NCBI GenBank assembly: GCA_022432975.1
Contig: CM039512.1
Location: 687,511-751,510 of the forward strand
From: Begonia masoniana
Lineage: Eukaryota; Streptophyta; Magnoliopsida; Cucurbitales; Begoniaceae
Direction: 5' to 3'
DNA length: 64,000 nucleotides
In this document: piece by piece, positions 22,573-35,628 of the stretch
Layout: every line of letters starts with the position of its first letter
How positions within the stretch are numbered: the stretch's first letter is position 1
Made by a program: the position numbers and the translations under genes
Notes under the pieces: model-generated
Databases searched by the model: none
The model's input: the letters and a program-made list of their open reading frames with translations, nothing else
What the model was told of the DNA's origin: nothing

Positions 22573-24490
22573 TGTCACGGGTCAAACTTTGCTCCCAAAA
22601 TTTTCCACCCCGTGATGGCAACCAAGCACTCGCACTTGGCTCAGCCAACTCACTACAAATGAATGGATCAAGATCGAATGAAAACACGCGAGATGAAAGA
22701 GAATAAAATAACACCACAAGTACGGGAAACTCGATCTCATCCCTTCTTGTATTCCAAATACGAGAACTAGGCACAAAAATCTCCACGGCTCACCACAATG
22801 CTCAAGACACTCTCCCACTCGAGGTTGGTGTCTTGGCTTGGTTGCTCATGGCCCAATTTATACACAAATGGTACATGAATGCTCATAAGTGCAAGCACTA
22901 ACATAAATGAAATCACTAGCATGAATGAGAGCACTAACATAAATGAGAGCACTAACATGAATGATAGCACTAACATAAATGAAGAATAAATGAAGCACTA
23001 ACATAAATGAAGCACTAACATAAATGAAGCACTAACATAAATGAAGCACTAACATAAATGAAGCACTAACATAAATGAAGCACTAACATAAATGAAGCAC
23101 TAACATAAATGAAGCACTAACATAAATGAAGCACTAACATAAATGAAGCACTAACATAAATGAAGCACTAACATAAATGAAGCACTAACATAAATGAAGC
23201 ACTAACATAAATGAAGCACTAACATAAATGAAGCACTAACATAAATGAAGCACTAACATAAATGAAGCACTAACATAAATGAAGCACTAACATAAATGAA
23301 GCACTAACATAAATGAAGCACTAACATAAATGAAGCACTAACATAAATGAAGCACTAACATAAATGAAGCACTAACATAAATGAAGCACTAACATAAATG
23401 AAGCACTAACATAAATGAAGCACTAACATAAATGAAGCACTAACATAAATGAAGCACTAACATAAATGAAGCACTAACATAAATGAAGCACTAACATAAA
23501 TGAAGCACTAACATAAATGAAGCACTAACATAAATGAAGCACTAACATAAATGAAGCACTAACATAAATGAAGCACTAACATAAATGAAGCACTAACATA
23601 AATGAAGCACTAACATAAATGAAGCACTAACATAAATGAAGCACTAACATAAATGAAGCACTAACATAAATGAAGCACTAACATAAATGAAGCACTAACA
23701 TAAATGAAGCACTAACATAAATGAAGCACTAACATAAATGAAGCACTAACATAAATGAAGCACTAACATAAATGAAGCACTAACATAAATGAAGCACTAA
23801 CATAAATGAAGCACTAACATAAATGAAGCACTAACATAAATGAAGCACTAACATAAATGAAGCACTAACATAAATGAAGCACTAACATAAATGAAGCACT
23901 AACATAAATGAAGCACTAACATAAATGAAGCACTAACATAAATGAAGCACTAACATAAATGAAGCACTAACATAAATGAAGCACTATAAATGCCCTTTTG
24001 CTTTCCCGCGTGGGCCTGCCCCATTGGCCCAGCGCTCGGCCTAGCGCCATATGCGCCTGGGCCAGCGCCAAGATTTGGACTGCCCCACTCCAAGTGATTC
24101 AGCCCGCGTGCTTCGAGTGCCCACCAACACTTAGAATATTTTAGCACGCCTAAGGAGGATGCCTCGCCCCTCCTTCCTTGGGCCCTTGGCCCGTGTCTTT
24201 ATGCACCATGGTTGACTTGACATTGCCACACACGACTTTGTTGATCTTGTCGCACCACCTTGCCCCACGTCTAGGACTCGTGGTGTGGCCAACTTGCCTT
24301 AGGCGCCCCATATCGCCCCGTTTGTCTTGCCTTGCAACCATTAGCTTGATATCTCGCCCAAGCTCTTAGCACGGCTCCTCATCCATGCCGATCACTACAC
24401 TCGCATAGTGACTTGTTTCACCTCGGTCAAATAAGCTATCTTGACTCATTGACACGGCGCTCCCGCCACCGGTAATTTAAGGGTGTGACA
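22573..24490 (-). repeat. 3' LTR of the Gypsy-type element
   Basis: 1,918 bp. It contains a unique head (22573-22900), a homogeneous 17-bp minisatellite and a GC-rich tail (23990-24490). Head and tail match the other LTR almost base for base. Confidence 0.88.
22986..23990. repeat. 17-bp minisatellite inside the 3' LTR
   Basis: Roughly 59 head-to-tail copies of GAAGCACTAACATAAAT, essentially without variants. A few diverged units (AGAGCACTAACATGAAT type) precede it at 22,890-22,980. Open frames across it are repeat artefacts. Confidence 0.97.
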
Positions 24491-24744
24491 ATCCTCCCCC
24501 ACTTAATTGATTCGACGTCCTCGTCGACATCACTCATAACAGCTTCCTGAATACTTCTCTAAGTACATTTCCGAAAGTTTTCCCTCGCTCGTGCACCCTT
24601 CTCCATGCACGCCTAATTGGCCCCTTCGTCGATGCCGAGTCTAAGTGCTGCAGCAAATCCGACTCGCTCAGGCTGCGTCGACGGGGTGTTGCGCCAAATT
24701 AGTTCTCAATGGATTGGAGAGGAGAATACCGCACTATGCTCCCA

Positions 24745-25819
24745 TCTCCCTCGTAAGCGTCTTTCACTTGCTCCTCACTTTCCTTTTTCTCAAAAAGGGC
24801 ATTCAACCTTTGTTTGGTAGGGCAATCTCTCGCACGGTGTGGTCCCTCGCAAATGAAGCATCCCCCATAAGACCCTTCCTCACCACATCACCTCTCTTTG
24901 ATGTGTTTGCTTCCACCACCGCCTTGCCCTCAAAAGGTTTTCTCGGTTTGCCATTATGTGCCTTCTCCTCTTTGTTTTCGGGCCCTCTTCCCTTGGATGA
25001 TCCCACAATGTCTACCAATCTTTCGGCGGCAGCTATGGCAGAAGATACCTCCGTAACTCCATGCCTACGCATCTCGGTTTGCGCCCATGGTTGTAGCCCC
25101 GAAACGAAGTTAAACAGTTTGTCTTCCTTCGACATACCTTGGATAGCCAACATTAAAGATGAGAACTCGGACACATAGGCTCTAATGGTTGTAGTGTGTC
25201 TTAGGTTCTTGAGGGATTGCCTTGCCAACCACCCTGTGTTGCAAGGTAGGAATTGATCCTTTAGTTCCCTTCGAAGCACCTCCCATGACTCGATTTGTGG
25301 CCTCCCTGCAATATGGTCCTCGGACACTCGCGTCCTCCACCAAAGCTTTGCGTCTCCATTTAGATACATACTGGTAACCGACACCTTGTCTTCTTCCGCC
25401 ACATGACTTGCACGAAAATACTGCTCCATATTCCAAAGAAAGTTCTCAACTTCTTTGGCCGATCAGACACCATCAAAAGTTTTGGGCTCGGGCACCTTGA
25501 TCCGATGAGTACTCCCACGCTCATTGGGACTATCCATCGCTTTCTTGATCAAGTTAACCTCCGTCTTTGCCCATGTCATCACTTCATGAAACTTGTCAAG
25601 GCTCTCCTTTACCGATTCCATCAAAGCACCAAAATCTTTCGTGATGCTAGTATAACGTTCCTCCATAATGGCCGACATACCAACAAGTTAGGTTGTGAAT
25701 TCCTCGACTAACACGGCATGATGCCCGGCAAACGTGAATAAGCTTTCCGCCCCCTCATGAGACTCGCCCACCACATTTTCCAACCGAAGCACCCTCTCCT
25801 TTAAATCGTTCATCCTCAT
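24745..25819 (-). pseudogene. Damaged gag of the Gypsy-type element
   Basis: The minus-strand frame starts at the ATG at 25,819. It has a coiled-coil-like start (NDLKERVLRLENVVGE), then the retrotransposon gag domain with the typical ALWWRT-like motif (DAKLWWRTR) and ELKDQFLP. Breaks: an in-frame TAA at about 25,687-25,690, an in-frame TGA at 25,463-25,465, and a frameshift near the GGGGG run at about 24,865 that puts the zinc knuckle (CFICEGPHRARDC, 24,822-24,866) out of frame. Both nonsense changes fit C-to-T transitions of CAA and CGA. Gag would form the particle; no pol follows. Confidence 0.8.
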
Positions 25820-25866
25820 CTTTTTACCAATCTTGCTCCACGAAAAACAACGCTCTGATACCAAAT

Positions 25867-27965
25867 TGTCACGGGTCAAACTTTGCTCCCAAAATTTTCC
25901 ACCCCGTGATGGCAACCAAGCACTCGCACTTGGCTCAGCCAACTCACTACAAATGAATGGATCAAGATCGAATGAAAACACGCGAGATGAAAGAGAATAA
26001 AATAACACCACAAGTACGGGAAACTCGATCCCAACCCTTCTTGTATTCCAAATACGAGAACTAGGCACAAAAATATCCACGGCTCACCACAATGCTCAAG
26101 ACACTCTCCCACTCGAGGTTGGTGTCTTGGCTTGGTTGCTCATGGCCCAATTTATACACAACATAAATGAAGCACTAACATAAATGAGAGCACTAACATA
26201 AATGAGAGCACTAACATAAATGAGAGCACTAACATAAATGAGAGCACTAACATAAATGAAGCACTAACATAAATGAGAGCACTAACATAAATGAGAGCAC
26301 TAACATAAATGAAGCACTAACATAAATGAGAGCACTAACATAAATGAAGCACTAACATAAATGAAGCACTAACATAAATGAAGCACTAACATAAATGAAG
26401 CACTAACATAAATGAGAGCACTAACATAAATGAAGCACTAACATAAATGAAGCACTAACATAAATGAGAGCACTAACATAAATGAGAGCACTAACATAAA
26501 TGAGAGCACTAACATAAATGAAGCACTAACATAAATGAAGCACTAACATAAATGAAGCACTAACATAAATGAGAGCACTAACATAAATGAGAGCACTAAC
26601 ATAAATGAAGCACTAACATAAATGAAGCACTAACATAAATGAAGCACTAACATAAATGAAGCACTAACATAAATGAAGCACTAACATAAATGAGAGCACT
26701 AACATAAATGAAGCACTAACATAAATGAAGCACTAACATAAATGAAGCACTAACATAAATGAGAGCACTAACATAAATGAAGCACTAACATAAATGAAGC
26801 ACTAACATAAATGAGAGCACTAACATAAATGAGAGCACTAACATAAATGAAGCACTAACATAAATGAGAGCACTAACATAAATGAGAGCACTAACATAAA
26901 TGAAGCACTAACATAAATGAAGCACTAACATAAATGAAGCACTAACATAAATGAAGCACTAACATAAATGAAGCACTAACATAAATGAAGCACTAACATA
27001 AATGAAGCACTAACATAAATGAAGCACTAACATAAATGAAGCACTAACATAAATGAAGCACTAACATAAATGAAGCACTAACATAAATGAAGCACTAACA
27101 TAAATGAAGCACTAACATAAATGAAGCACTAACATAAATGAAGCACTAACATAAATGAAGATCAAGACGAATGAAAACACGCGAGATGAAAGAGAATAAA
27201 ATAACACCACAAGTACGGGAAACTCGATCCCAACCCTTCTTGTATTCCAAATACGAGAATAGGCACAAAATATCCACGGCTCACCACAATGCTCAAGACA
27301 CTCTCCCACCGAGGTTGGTGTCTTGGCTGGTTGCTCATGGCCCAATTTATACACAAATGGTACATGAATGCTCATAAGTGCAAGCACTAACATAATGAGA
27401 TCACTAGAGCACTACATAAATGATGAAGCACTAACATAAATGAAGCACTAACATAAATGAAGCACTAACATAAATGCCCTTTTGCTTTCCCGCGTAGGCC
27501 TGCCCCATTGGCCCAGCGCTCGGCCCAGCGCCTGGTCCAGCGCCAAGATTTGGACTGCCCCACTCCAAGTGATCCAGCCTGCGTGCTTCGAGTGCCCACC
27601 AACACTTAGAATATTTTAGCACGCCTAAGGAGGATGCCTCGCCCCTCCTTCCTTGGGCCCTTGGCCCGTGTCTTTATGCACCATGGTTGACTTGACATTG
27701 CCACACACGACTTTGTTGATCTTGTCGCACCACCTTGCCCCACGTCTAGGACTCGTGGTGTGGCCAACTTGCCTTGGGCGCCCCATATCGCCCCGTTTGT
27801 CTTGCCTTGCAACCATTAGCTTGATATCTCGCCCAAGCTCTTAGCACGGCTCCTCATCCATGCCGATCACTACACTCGCATAGTGACTTGTTTTACCTCG
27901 ATCAAATAAGCTATATTGACTCATTGACACGGCGCTCCCGCCTCCGGTAATTTAGGGGTGTGACA
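25867..27965 (-). repeat. 5' LTR of the Gypsy-type element
   Basis: 2,099 bp. Head 25867-26160, mixed minisatellite 26161-27160, a second, error-rich copy of the LTR head at 27,160-27,420, a few more repeat units, and tail 27,470-27,965. Confidence 0.88.
26161..27160. repeat. Mixed 17/18-bp minisatellite inside the 5' LTR
   Basis: About 57 units. The 17-bp unit of the other LTR is interspersed with an 18-bp variant (GAGAGCACTAACATAAAT). The last 250 bp are homogeneous 17-mers. Confidence 0.95.
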
Positions 27966-28543
27966 CCCACCGACCCTTTTTCTATTTGATTTATCACTTC
28001 TCCAAATGGCCTTCGTATTTTTAAATAATTCATTAAAATATATTAGTATTGATCAATTCTACACATCCCATAAAATTAGGCTAAAGGCCCATATGTAAAA
28101 CTCAATTGAGTCTCAGGCTTAGACTGGCTATTGGCCCAATGGAATTGAACCATGAGACCCAATCCTACAGTGCGACGTTCTTTCAGAAAAAAAAAAAAAA
28201 AAAAACTCACCCAAAGGGAAGAAAATGTTAGAAGTTTATGTTCGATTTAAATATGGTTTAGCAACTGAAATCTAAAGCATTTATATCAATTGCGAATAAA
28301 TCGAAATGCCTCTTTTCATTGATGTTTTGAATCACGAACTACTGTTTTCGCTCTTAATTCAATATCTTATAAACCTTAAAGATACAAAGACAATGGTGTA
28401 TCGGCTCAGGGGATCTATAGCCATAGAGTTTTTTTTTTCTCTCTCTCACTTAAACTTATTCCATCAAAAAGATTAAGTGAAGAACATAGATAATTTCTAT
28501 GAAAGAAGGGTAAAAAAACCATACCGATAATCTGGAACTGACT
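27966..28543. other. Spacer between the Gypsy and Cassandra insertions
   Basis: AT-rich non-coding sequence with an A run at 28,187-28,204. From about 28,410 it matches 56,575-56,712 upstream of peroxidase copy 2, so it belongs to the old peroxidase flank. No gene seen. Confidence 0.5.
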
Positions 28544-28633
28544 ACCAGTGTAACGACCATTTTTTCCATCAAGATATTGTCCGCTCTGGGGATTGGACCG
28601 CAGCCCAATATCCTCCCCTCACGGTTTTGTTTG

Positions 28634-28730
28634 TCGAGGACTTCCCAGTCGGTCACCTAACCTGGTACTACTTTCGCCGAAACACTTTTAACTTCGAAGT
28701 TCTTATGGGATCTGTTGTCAATTGTGCTCC
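28634..28730 (-). other. 5S-rRNA-like segment in the Cassandra LTR
   Basis: On the minus strand this reads as a 5S gene relative: the ATCCCAT-AGAACTTCGAAGTTAA region with box A, then GTAGTACCAGG-T-GGTGACC with box C, then TGGGAAGTCCTCG. Box A departs from 5S by AAAGTG in place of AGCGTG. It is not a working 5S gene, but carries the internal pol III promoter pattern known from Cassandra LTRs. The same segment recurs at about 29,120-29,215, 32,645-32,735 and 33,120-33,215. Confidence 0.85.
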
Positions 28731-29251
28731 AAAACGCGTCTTACAATCTTGAGAGTGTCTCTTTACATATGTTTCATTTCCGCATACTTTCCCAAGCGAT
28801 GTGGGATTGTGACGAACCCCCTTTCTACGACCGAACCCTCCGGCCCAAGTCCAACTCGGGATCCGCGGAGTTTTAACCCAGCACGTCACCCTCCGGCCCA
28901 AGTCCCACTCGGGATTCGCGGAGTACTGGGTGGTTTCTCCTCATACGTGTCCATCCGGGTCATCACAATCACCCCCCTGGGTGCCCAACGTCCTCGTTGG
29001 CCACATTTCCAGTTGGGTACAGGCTCTGATATCTTTTGTAACGATCCCTTTTTCCAGCAAAATATTGTTCGCTTTGGGGATTGGGCCGCAGCCCAATATC
29101 CTCCCCTCACGGCTTTGTTTGGCAAGGACTTCCCAGTCGGTCACCCAACCTGGTACTACTCTCGCTGAAGCACTTTTAACTTCGAAATTCTTATGGGATT
29201 TGTTGTCAATTGTGCTCCAAAACGCGTCTTACTATCTTGAGAGGGACTCTT

Positions 29252-31659
29252 TGTAACACCCGGTTTCTCGGGTTTTATAATTTTGCGCGCAATGACAATG
29301 TTGTAAATAATCGAAATATGTCTGTTTTGCAAACCGAGAGTTTTAATGGAGTCCTCGTAATTAATATGAATTTTAGAGGAATTATGAGAATTTAAGAAGA
29401 TCAAACCTAGATATAATGCTTAAGTTTCCGGGTTTGACCTCGTAGAGGTTTAATTCGTAGAAATAGTAAAATAAATTCGTTTGGCGAACGGAAAGTTTTA
29501 TTAGAGCCCTAGGAATAAGTTGAATTTATTGGTGAAATAAGGAAATTTGGAGAAACCGAATCGTTAGCTAAATAACGAAACAAAAGACGAAATTAATATA
29601 AAAACAATGGAAGGGTGAAATGGTAATTTGCAAAGTCAAAATTTATTAAAAATCACAATACTCTCTCTTCCCTCCCCCATTTTCACGATTCTTCTTCTCT
29701 CTCCAGAGAGCTTCTCCTTTGGCGATCCTTCACGCCTCCTTCACGATTTCTTTGACCGTCCACCGAATCGTCCTCCGTCAACCGATTTTCATCCGTGTTT
29801 TCTTACCGTAATCAAACCCTAGGTATGTTTCGAGCGTTATACTCGTGTTGTTTGCCGTTTTTAGGGTTGAAAACGATTAGGGTTCAGATTAGGGTTTTGA
29901 GAGAAATTACCGATTTATGTTAGAAATCGATAGATTTACCGTATTTATGTCTATTGGTGATACGTTGATGATAATTATTGGTTGTTGTTAGGAAATCGGT
30001 GGTGGAAATGTTAGATTTCCATTTATGTTAGGTTATAGAACTTGTGAGCGCCTGGTGCTCGATGAAATGCCCGAATGACATACATTGAGATTTGTAGGAA
30101 AGTTACCTTAGCTAGATGTTTCATTTGGTCTTTGGAACAATTTATTTGGATTTAGCTTTATTGACCAAATTGTGAAATGTCTTAGGTAACGAAGCCCAAA
30201 ACGAGGTACTCGGCTCGCTAAGGAAGTCAGGTAAGTCTCTGTGACTTGTTTGTCCGATTTGGCCTACACCATAAGATTATTTGTTGATTGAGGATATTGG
30301 AGATGTAGAATGTGTTGAGTAATAGGTTGGGTAGTTAGTTTTAGTTAAGTCGTTGAATGTTTAAGTTTATTGTTTGGTTATGCTTTGGTTTTATTTATGG
30401 TATTGCACATGTTCATGCATCATAGTTTTGGAAAAACCACGAAAATGAATTTCCATGCACGTTTTCATGAAAAGGAAAAGGTAAACGAAAAGAAAAAACG
30501 AAAAGGTAAACGAAAAGGAAAACGAAAAGGTAAATGAAAAGGAAAACGAAAAGGTAAATGAAAAAGAAAACGAAAAGGAAAAAGGAAAAGGTAAACGAAA
30601 AGGGTAAATAAAAAGGTATAAATGACAAAAAGGATAAAAGAATATCACGGTTTTATGAACTACATGTGCATCGCATACATTGTCGTTACGTAGATTTACT
30701 GAGCTCTAGCTCACAGTTTATTTCTATGGTGTAGGTGATTTCGAAACAGATGAGGACGACGTTCTTTCTCCTGAAGCATGAGTCAGGTTGACGAACAATG
30801 GTCGTAGGAGTGTGCTAGCGCAGTCGAGGCATTTTTGACCCGTGGTGATGTGTGTAAGTATTTTGGGGACACGATAGTTAGATATGAACGATGAATGTAT
30901 AGTTGAACATATTAGGATGTTTGGGATCTGGTTAGTTGATAAGTTTATGTTTTGATGTTTTGGAAACTTATTTTATAAACTATTTGTTAAGCTTGTTGAA
31001 AGTTCATTTGGATTGCTTGTTGGTTTTAAATTTCTTAGGAATTTTTAGTTTTCAAACGGAACCACGCGATTCGTTTTTAAGGAAATTTACTTCGTTTTAA
31101 ACGTTTTGAATCGTATTTATAGTAACGGGTAAAACGAAGAATTTGAATGAGCGATTTTACGTTAAAGTGTTTTAGAATGTAAATTGATGTTGAAGTGTTT
31201 TGATAGGATAAATTGTATTGAAAGCTGAAGAAGAAATAGAGAAAAATTGAGGGAGAATATAGGAGAAATGTGCAGGGAAAAGAAGCAAGCTCTCTGGAAA
31301 AATTCCAGAGAGCTTGGCAACTGATCGCCTAAAAAAGGGCGATCAATCGTCTGTTCACGTGAACAGTAAGTTACTGTTCACGTGAACTGTAGTTACTGTT
31401 CACGTGAATAGTACCAGAAAAAAAAAATATAAATAAATAAAAATAATAATAATAATTGTTTTATTGTTTTTATTCTTAAATGGTTTTAATTTAAACTATT
31501 TTCTTTAGTTCTCTTTACCTTAAATACTTTTTATTAAAAGGTTTTCAAATAGTTTTCCGCTTAATGGTTCTCCGCTTAAACGTTAGGTTTAAATTTATTA
31601 GTTATAAAAGAAAAAAAAAATTTATACAGTAATATTAGGAAAGGGTAAGGGTCGTTACA
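29252..31659. mobile_element. Solo LTR (family A, 2.4 kb) nested in Cassandra
   Basis: Starts TGTAACACCC and ends GGTCGTTACA, with a perfect 5-bp target duplication CTCTT (29247-29251, 31660-31664). The intact Cassandra LTR at about 28,750 shows the empty site. No coding region. It has a CT-rich leader-like zone (29,660-29,720) followed by CCCTAGGTATG-like text, an AACGAAAAGG simple repeat (30,472-30,610), and a palindromic TTCACGTGAA cluster near the end (31,352-31,412). A solo LTR from unequal recombination is the best reading. A relative is at 39,015-45,547. Confidence 0.8.
31352..31412. repeat. TTCACGTGAA palindrome cluster in solo LTR A
   Basis: Three copies of (G)TTCACGTGAA separated by AGTTACT-type spacers, about 20-25 bp apart. 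CACGTG is a G-box core, so a regulatory role is possible but unproven. Confidence 0.75.
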
Positions 31660-31860
31660 CTCTTTACATATGTTTCATTTCCACGTGGGATTGTGACGAA
31701 CCCTCTTTCTACGACCGAACCCTCTGGGCAAAGTCTAACTCGGGATCCGCGGAGTTTTAACCCAGCACGCCACCCTCCGGCCCAAGTTCCACTTGGGATT
31801 CGCAGATCACTGGGTGGTTCCTTCTCATACGTGTCCATCTGGGTCATCACAACCAGCTAG

Positions 31861-33925
31861 TAAGGGTGGGTAGAACCGGCTCAAGATCGAGGAACCGGAT
31901 CGAACTGGGTGTTTTGGTCCGGTTTCTGTAGGTACTCATAATAGCACGTGTCCGGGACCAATCCTACACACCATGAAACCGTGGGATACGGTCCGGTCCA
32001 TGGTCCTGATACAAGAAACCCAAAAAATCGTGGACCGGACCGTATAAAATTGAAAAACTCTAAATCTAAGAAAACCAATTTTCGGTATAAGTTTTCAGTT
32101 CACTCTTCTCATTTCGCAAAACAAAATTGCAGTGTGCAAAGTTGTAGAATCGAAGTCCGAATCTTGGTGTTCGCGAATTGTGCTGCCCTTCGACGATCGC
32201 TCTTCACAGACCGCCGATGCTGTCCTTTGAGTTCACGCTACTCTTCCTACCTCGTAGACGGCGCGCTGCCCTTTCGAAGTCTGAACCGAAGCCCGAATAT
32301 TCATGTTGCTCTGCCCTTCTGAAGTCCGAGTCTTCCTCTGCAACTAAAACTACCCCATTGATGATTTGCTTCAGCTTCATGATAGATTTTTTTTTTCATT
32401 TTCTCTCTCTTTGAGCTCTCCTTATCTGGATGATTAGGGAGAGTTCACAGATCTAGAGAGAGAATTGAGAAAAAGTTTCTTCTAACCAAAAATGAGGATC
32501 TCGTCGATTGCAGGGCTAATCACAATATGTCTTACTTTCTGCTTCTCGTCGATTGCCCATTATAACGACCCCTTTTCTTAGTAAGATATTGTCAAATCTA
32601 GGAATTAGGTTGTAGTCAAATATCCCCAACTCACGAATTTGTTAGTCGAGGACTTCCCAGTCGGTCACCCAACATAGTACTGTTCTCACCGGAGCACTTT
32701 TAACTTCGGAGTGCTTATGAGATTCGTTGCCAATTATGCTCCAAAACCCGTCTTACTATCTTGAGAGGGTTTCCTTACATATGTTTCATTTTTATATACT
32801 TCCTCAAGCGATGTGGGATTGTGACGACCCTCCTTTTTATGACCTAGGATTTGTCTATACTCGAGTCTGGGATTTTGCCTACACTCGTCTTAGGTTCCGA
32901 GGTTTGCCCCGTAACCTAAGGTTTGCCCTGCAGTCGTGCTCATACGTACACATTCGGGTCATCACAATCATCCCCCTAGAGGCCTAAAGTACTCGTTGGC
33001 CACATTTCTAGTTGGGTACAGACTCTAATACCATTTATAACGATCCATTTTTTTCAGTAAGATATTGTATGTTCTGGGGATTGGGTCGTAGCCAAATATC
33101 CTCCCATCACGGATTTGTTTGACGAAGACTTCTCAGTCGGTCACCCAACATAGTACTGCTATCACCAGAGCACTTTTAACTTCAGAGTTCTTATAGGATC
33201 CATTGCCAATTGTGCTCCAAAATGTGTCTTATTATCTTGGGAGGGTTTCCTTACATATGTTTCATTTCCATATATCTCCCCAAGTGATGTGAGATTGTGA
33301 CGACTCCCCTTTTTACGACCTAGGATTTGCCTATACTCGAATCCGAGATTTGCCTACACTTGGCTTAGGTTCTGAGGTTTTGCCCCGCAAGCTGAGATTT
33401 GCCCTGCAGTCGTGCTCATACGTACACATTCGGGTCATCACACCCATAGTTGCAGGTAATATGTCTTATTGCAAACATTTTTTTATCTATTTCATGACTG
33501 GTTTTTTGTTTCAATCTTGGTCTCTCTAAGCTTTTTTTTCCAATGATCTAGACAAAGACAAGGTTGGATCATTAGCTTGAAACAATGCATGTTCTGTTCA
33601 ATGATATTTATATGTCGTTTCTTGTTCTCTACATTTGTTTGTTAGCCCATAAGTGCAAAACGGAGAAAATTTATAATGAAATGGTTGATTAATTTAGACA
33701 AAATCAGTATTCAATATAAGGATAAACATTGATTGCCTCATAAAACATAAAAAAAATTAAATTTACTTGGGAGGAACCAGAACTAGACCGGAATCGTACT
33801 AGAAAATTAGGTCCGGTCCCGATTCCTCTCGGGGCTGGTTTCAAGAGGATTTTTAAAATCTTGAATTGCACGGTCCGGTTCTGGCTTTAACTCAGAACCA
33901 AATCGAACCAGACCGCGCCCACCCC
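31861..33925. mobile_element. hAT-like non-autonomous element carrying a Cassandra
   Basis: The ends resemble inverted hAT termini (AAGGGTGGG on the left, CCCACCCC on the right) with subterminal GGTCCGGT/ACCGGACC words. The flanks AGCTAGT on both sides fit an 8-bp duplication with one changed base. The corresponding site upstream of peroxidase copy 2 (56,700-56,720) lacks it. It is related to the element at 54,775-55,725. No transposase was recognised. Confidence 0.7.
32561..33442 (-). mobile_element. Second Cassandra TRIM, nested in the hAT-like element
   Basis: LTRs are 32561-32966 and 33036-33442, with a 69-bp interior. The target duplication CCCAT is perfect (32556-32560, 33443-33447). 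Both LTRs begin TATAACGA in place of TGTAACGA, a shared G-to-A change. The primer-binding site (minus sense TGGTATTAGAGTC) is also mutated. The 5S-like segment is present in both LTRs in minus orientation. Confidence 0.87.
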
Positions 33926-34404
33926 ACTAGCTAGTGATTTTGTCAACTCCAAACATAAAATATGCACAAAGTGGGAGCTGCAAATCATTAGTCATTCTGG
34001 AATGAAAATATTTGGAAGTCAAGTACTAAGCATTATTATCATTCTGATTAGTGTCTTAATCCAAATCCTCTCACTCCATGATTGAACAATCTTTTTTAAT
34101 TCACCGTTTTGCTAAGCCACTCTCTTATAAAATACCAACCAATATAATTAACAATTCATGTCAAACAAGACCAAGATGGTTGGTATAACCCAATAGTACA
34201 ATATTAACAATTACAAACTGTTCGTGCTCAAGCTTATGCCCTCCACACTTGCATTTCAGATTCAACACATTGCATTTTCAACTCTTTTTTTATCTAATCA
34301 TTTGAACAAGTCCACACGCCTTATGATTGAACCCTATTTGGATTAAAATAGCCACTTAGGTTGGGAAATGATAGAATGAAGATGAAATGATGCTGTTCTT
34401 CTTC

Positions 34405-34412
34405 TATATAAA
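34405..34412 (+). promoter_or_regulatory. TATA box of peroxidase copy 1
   Basis: TATATAAA lies 65-72 bp upstream of the ATG at 34,477. It is conserved at 57,183-57,190 in copy 2. Confidence 0.75.
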
Positions 34413-34464
34413 CTCTTGACATCTCGTGGAAAACACAGAACTGTAGTGAAGAACAAGTTTCTGA

Positions 34465-35628
<1,164 letters not shown>

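Larger units (their letters stand above)
22573..27965 (-). mobile_element. Non-autonomous Gypsy-type LTR retrotransposon (gag only)
   Basis: This is a 5.4-kb element read on the minus strand. Both LTRs (22573-24490 and 25867-27965) start TGTCACGGG and end GGGTGTGACA in plus-strand orientation. Target duplications are CCCAT (22568-22572) and CCCAC (27966-27970), five bases with one mismatch. The primer-binding site on the minus strand, complementary to initiator Met tRNA (TGGTATCAGAGC, at 25852-25863), lies three bases inside the 5' LTR. A purine tract on the minus strand (24491-24504) abuts the 3' LTR. The 1.4-kb interior holds a damaged gag and no protease, reverse transcriptase or integrase, so movement would need enzymes supplied in trans. 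Gypsy assignment comes from the gag type. Confidence 0.88.
28549..31851 (-). mobile_element. Cassandra TRIM retrotransposon (5S-bearing LTRs), interrupted
   Basis: The target duplication is ACCAG (28544-28548 and 31852-31856). The 3' LTR (minus sense) is 28549-28967, TGTAACGACC to GTCATCACA. A 69-bp interior follows, with a primer-binding-like GGCTCTGATA (minus sense TATCAGAGCC). The 5' LTR begins at 29037, is split at 29251/31660 by a 2.4-kb solo LTR, and resumes to 31851. Both LTRs contain a stretch matching 5S rRNA in minus orientation. Cassandra elements have no proteins and are moved in trans. Confidence 0.88.

Noticed and set aside
22767..22976. Open frame with repeated MLVLSF units
   Set aside because: It is only the LTR minisatellite read on minus; the period equals the DNA repeat and no other coding sign exists.
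22986..27160. CRISPR-like direct repeats
   Set aside because: Units are contiguous 17-18-mers with no unique spacers, inside LTRs of a plant nuclear element. It is a minisatellite.
30391..30648. Phe/Ser-rich ORF on minus
   Set aside because: It is a translation of the AACGAAAAGG simple repeat in solo LTR A.
28634..33215. Functional 5S rRNA genes
   Set aside because: The four 5S-like segments are diverged, lack the normal gene ends, and lie inside Cassandra LTRs.
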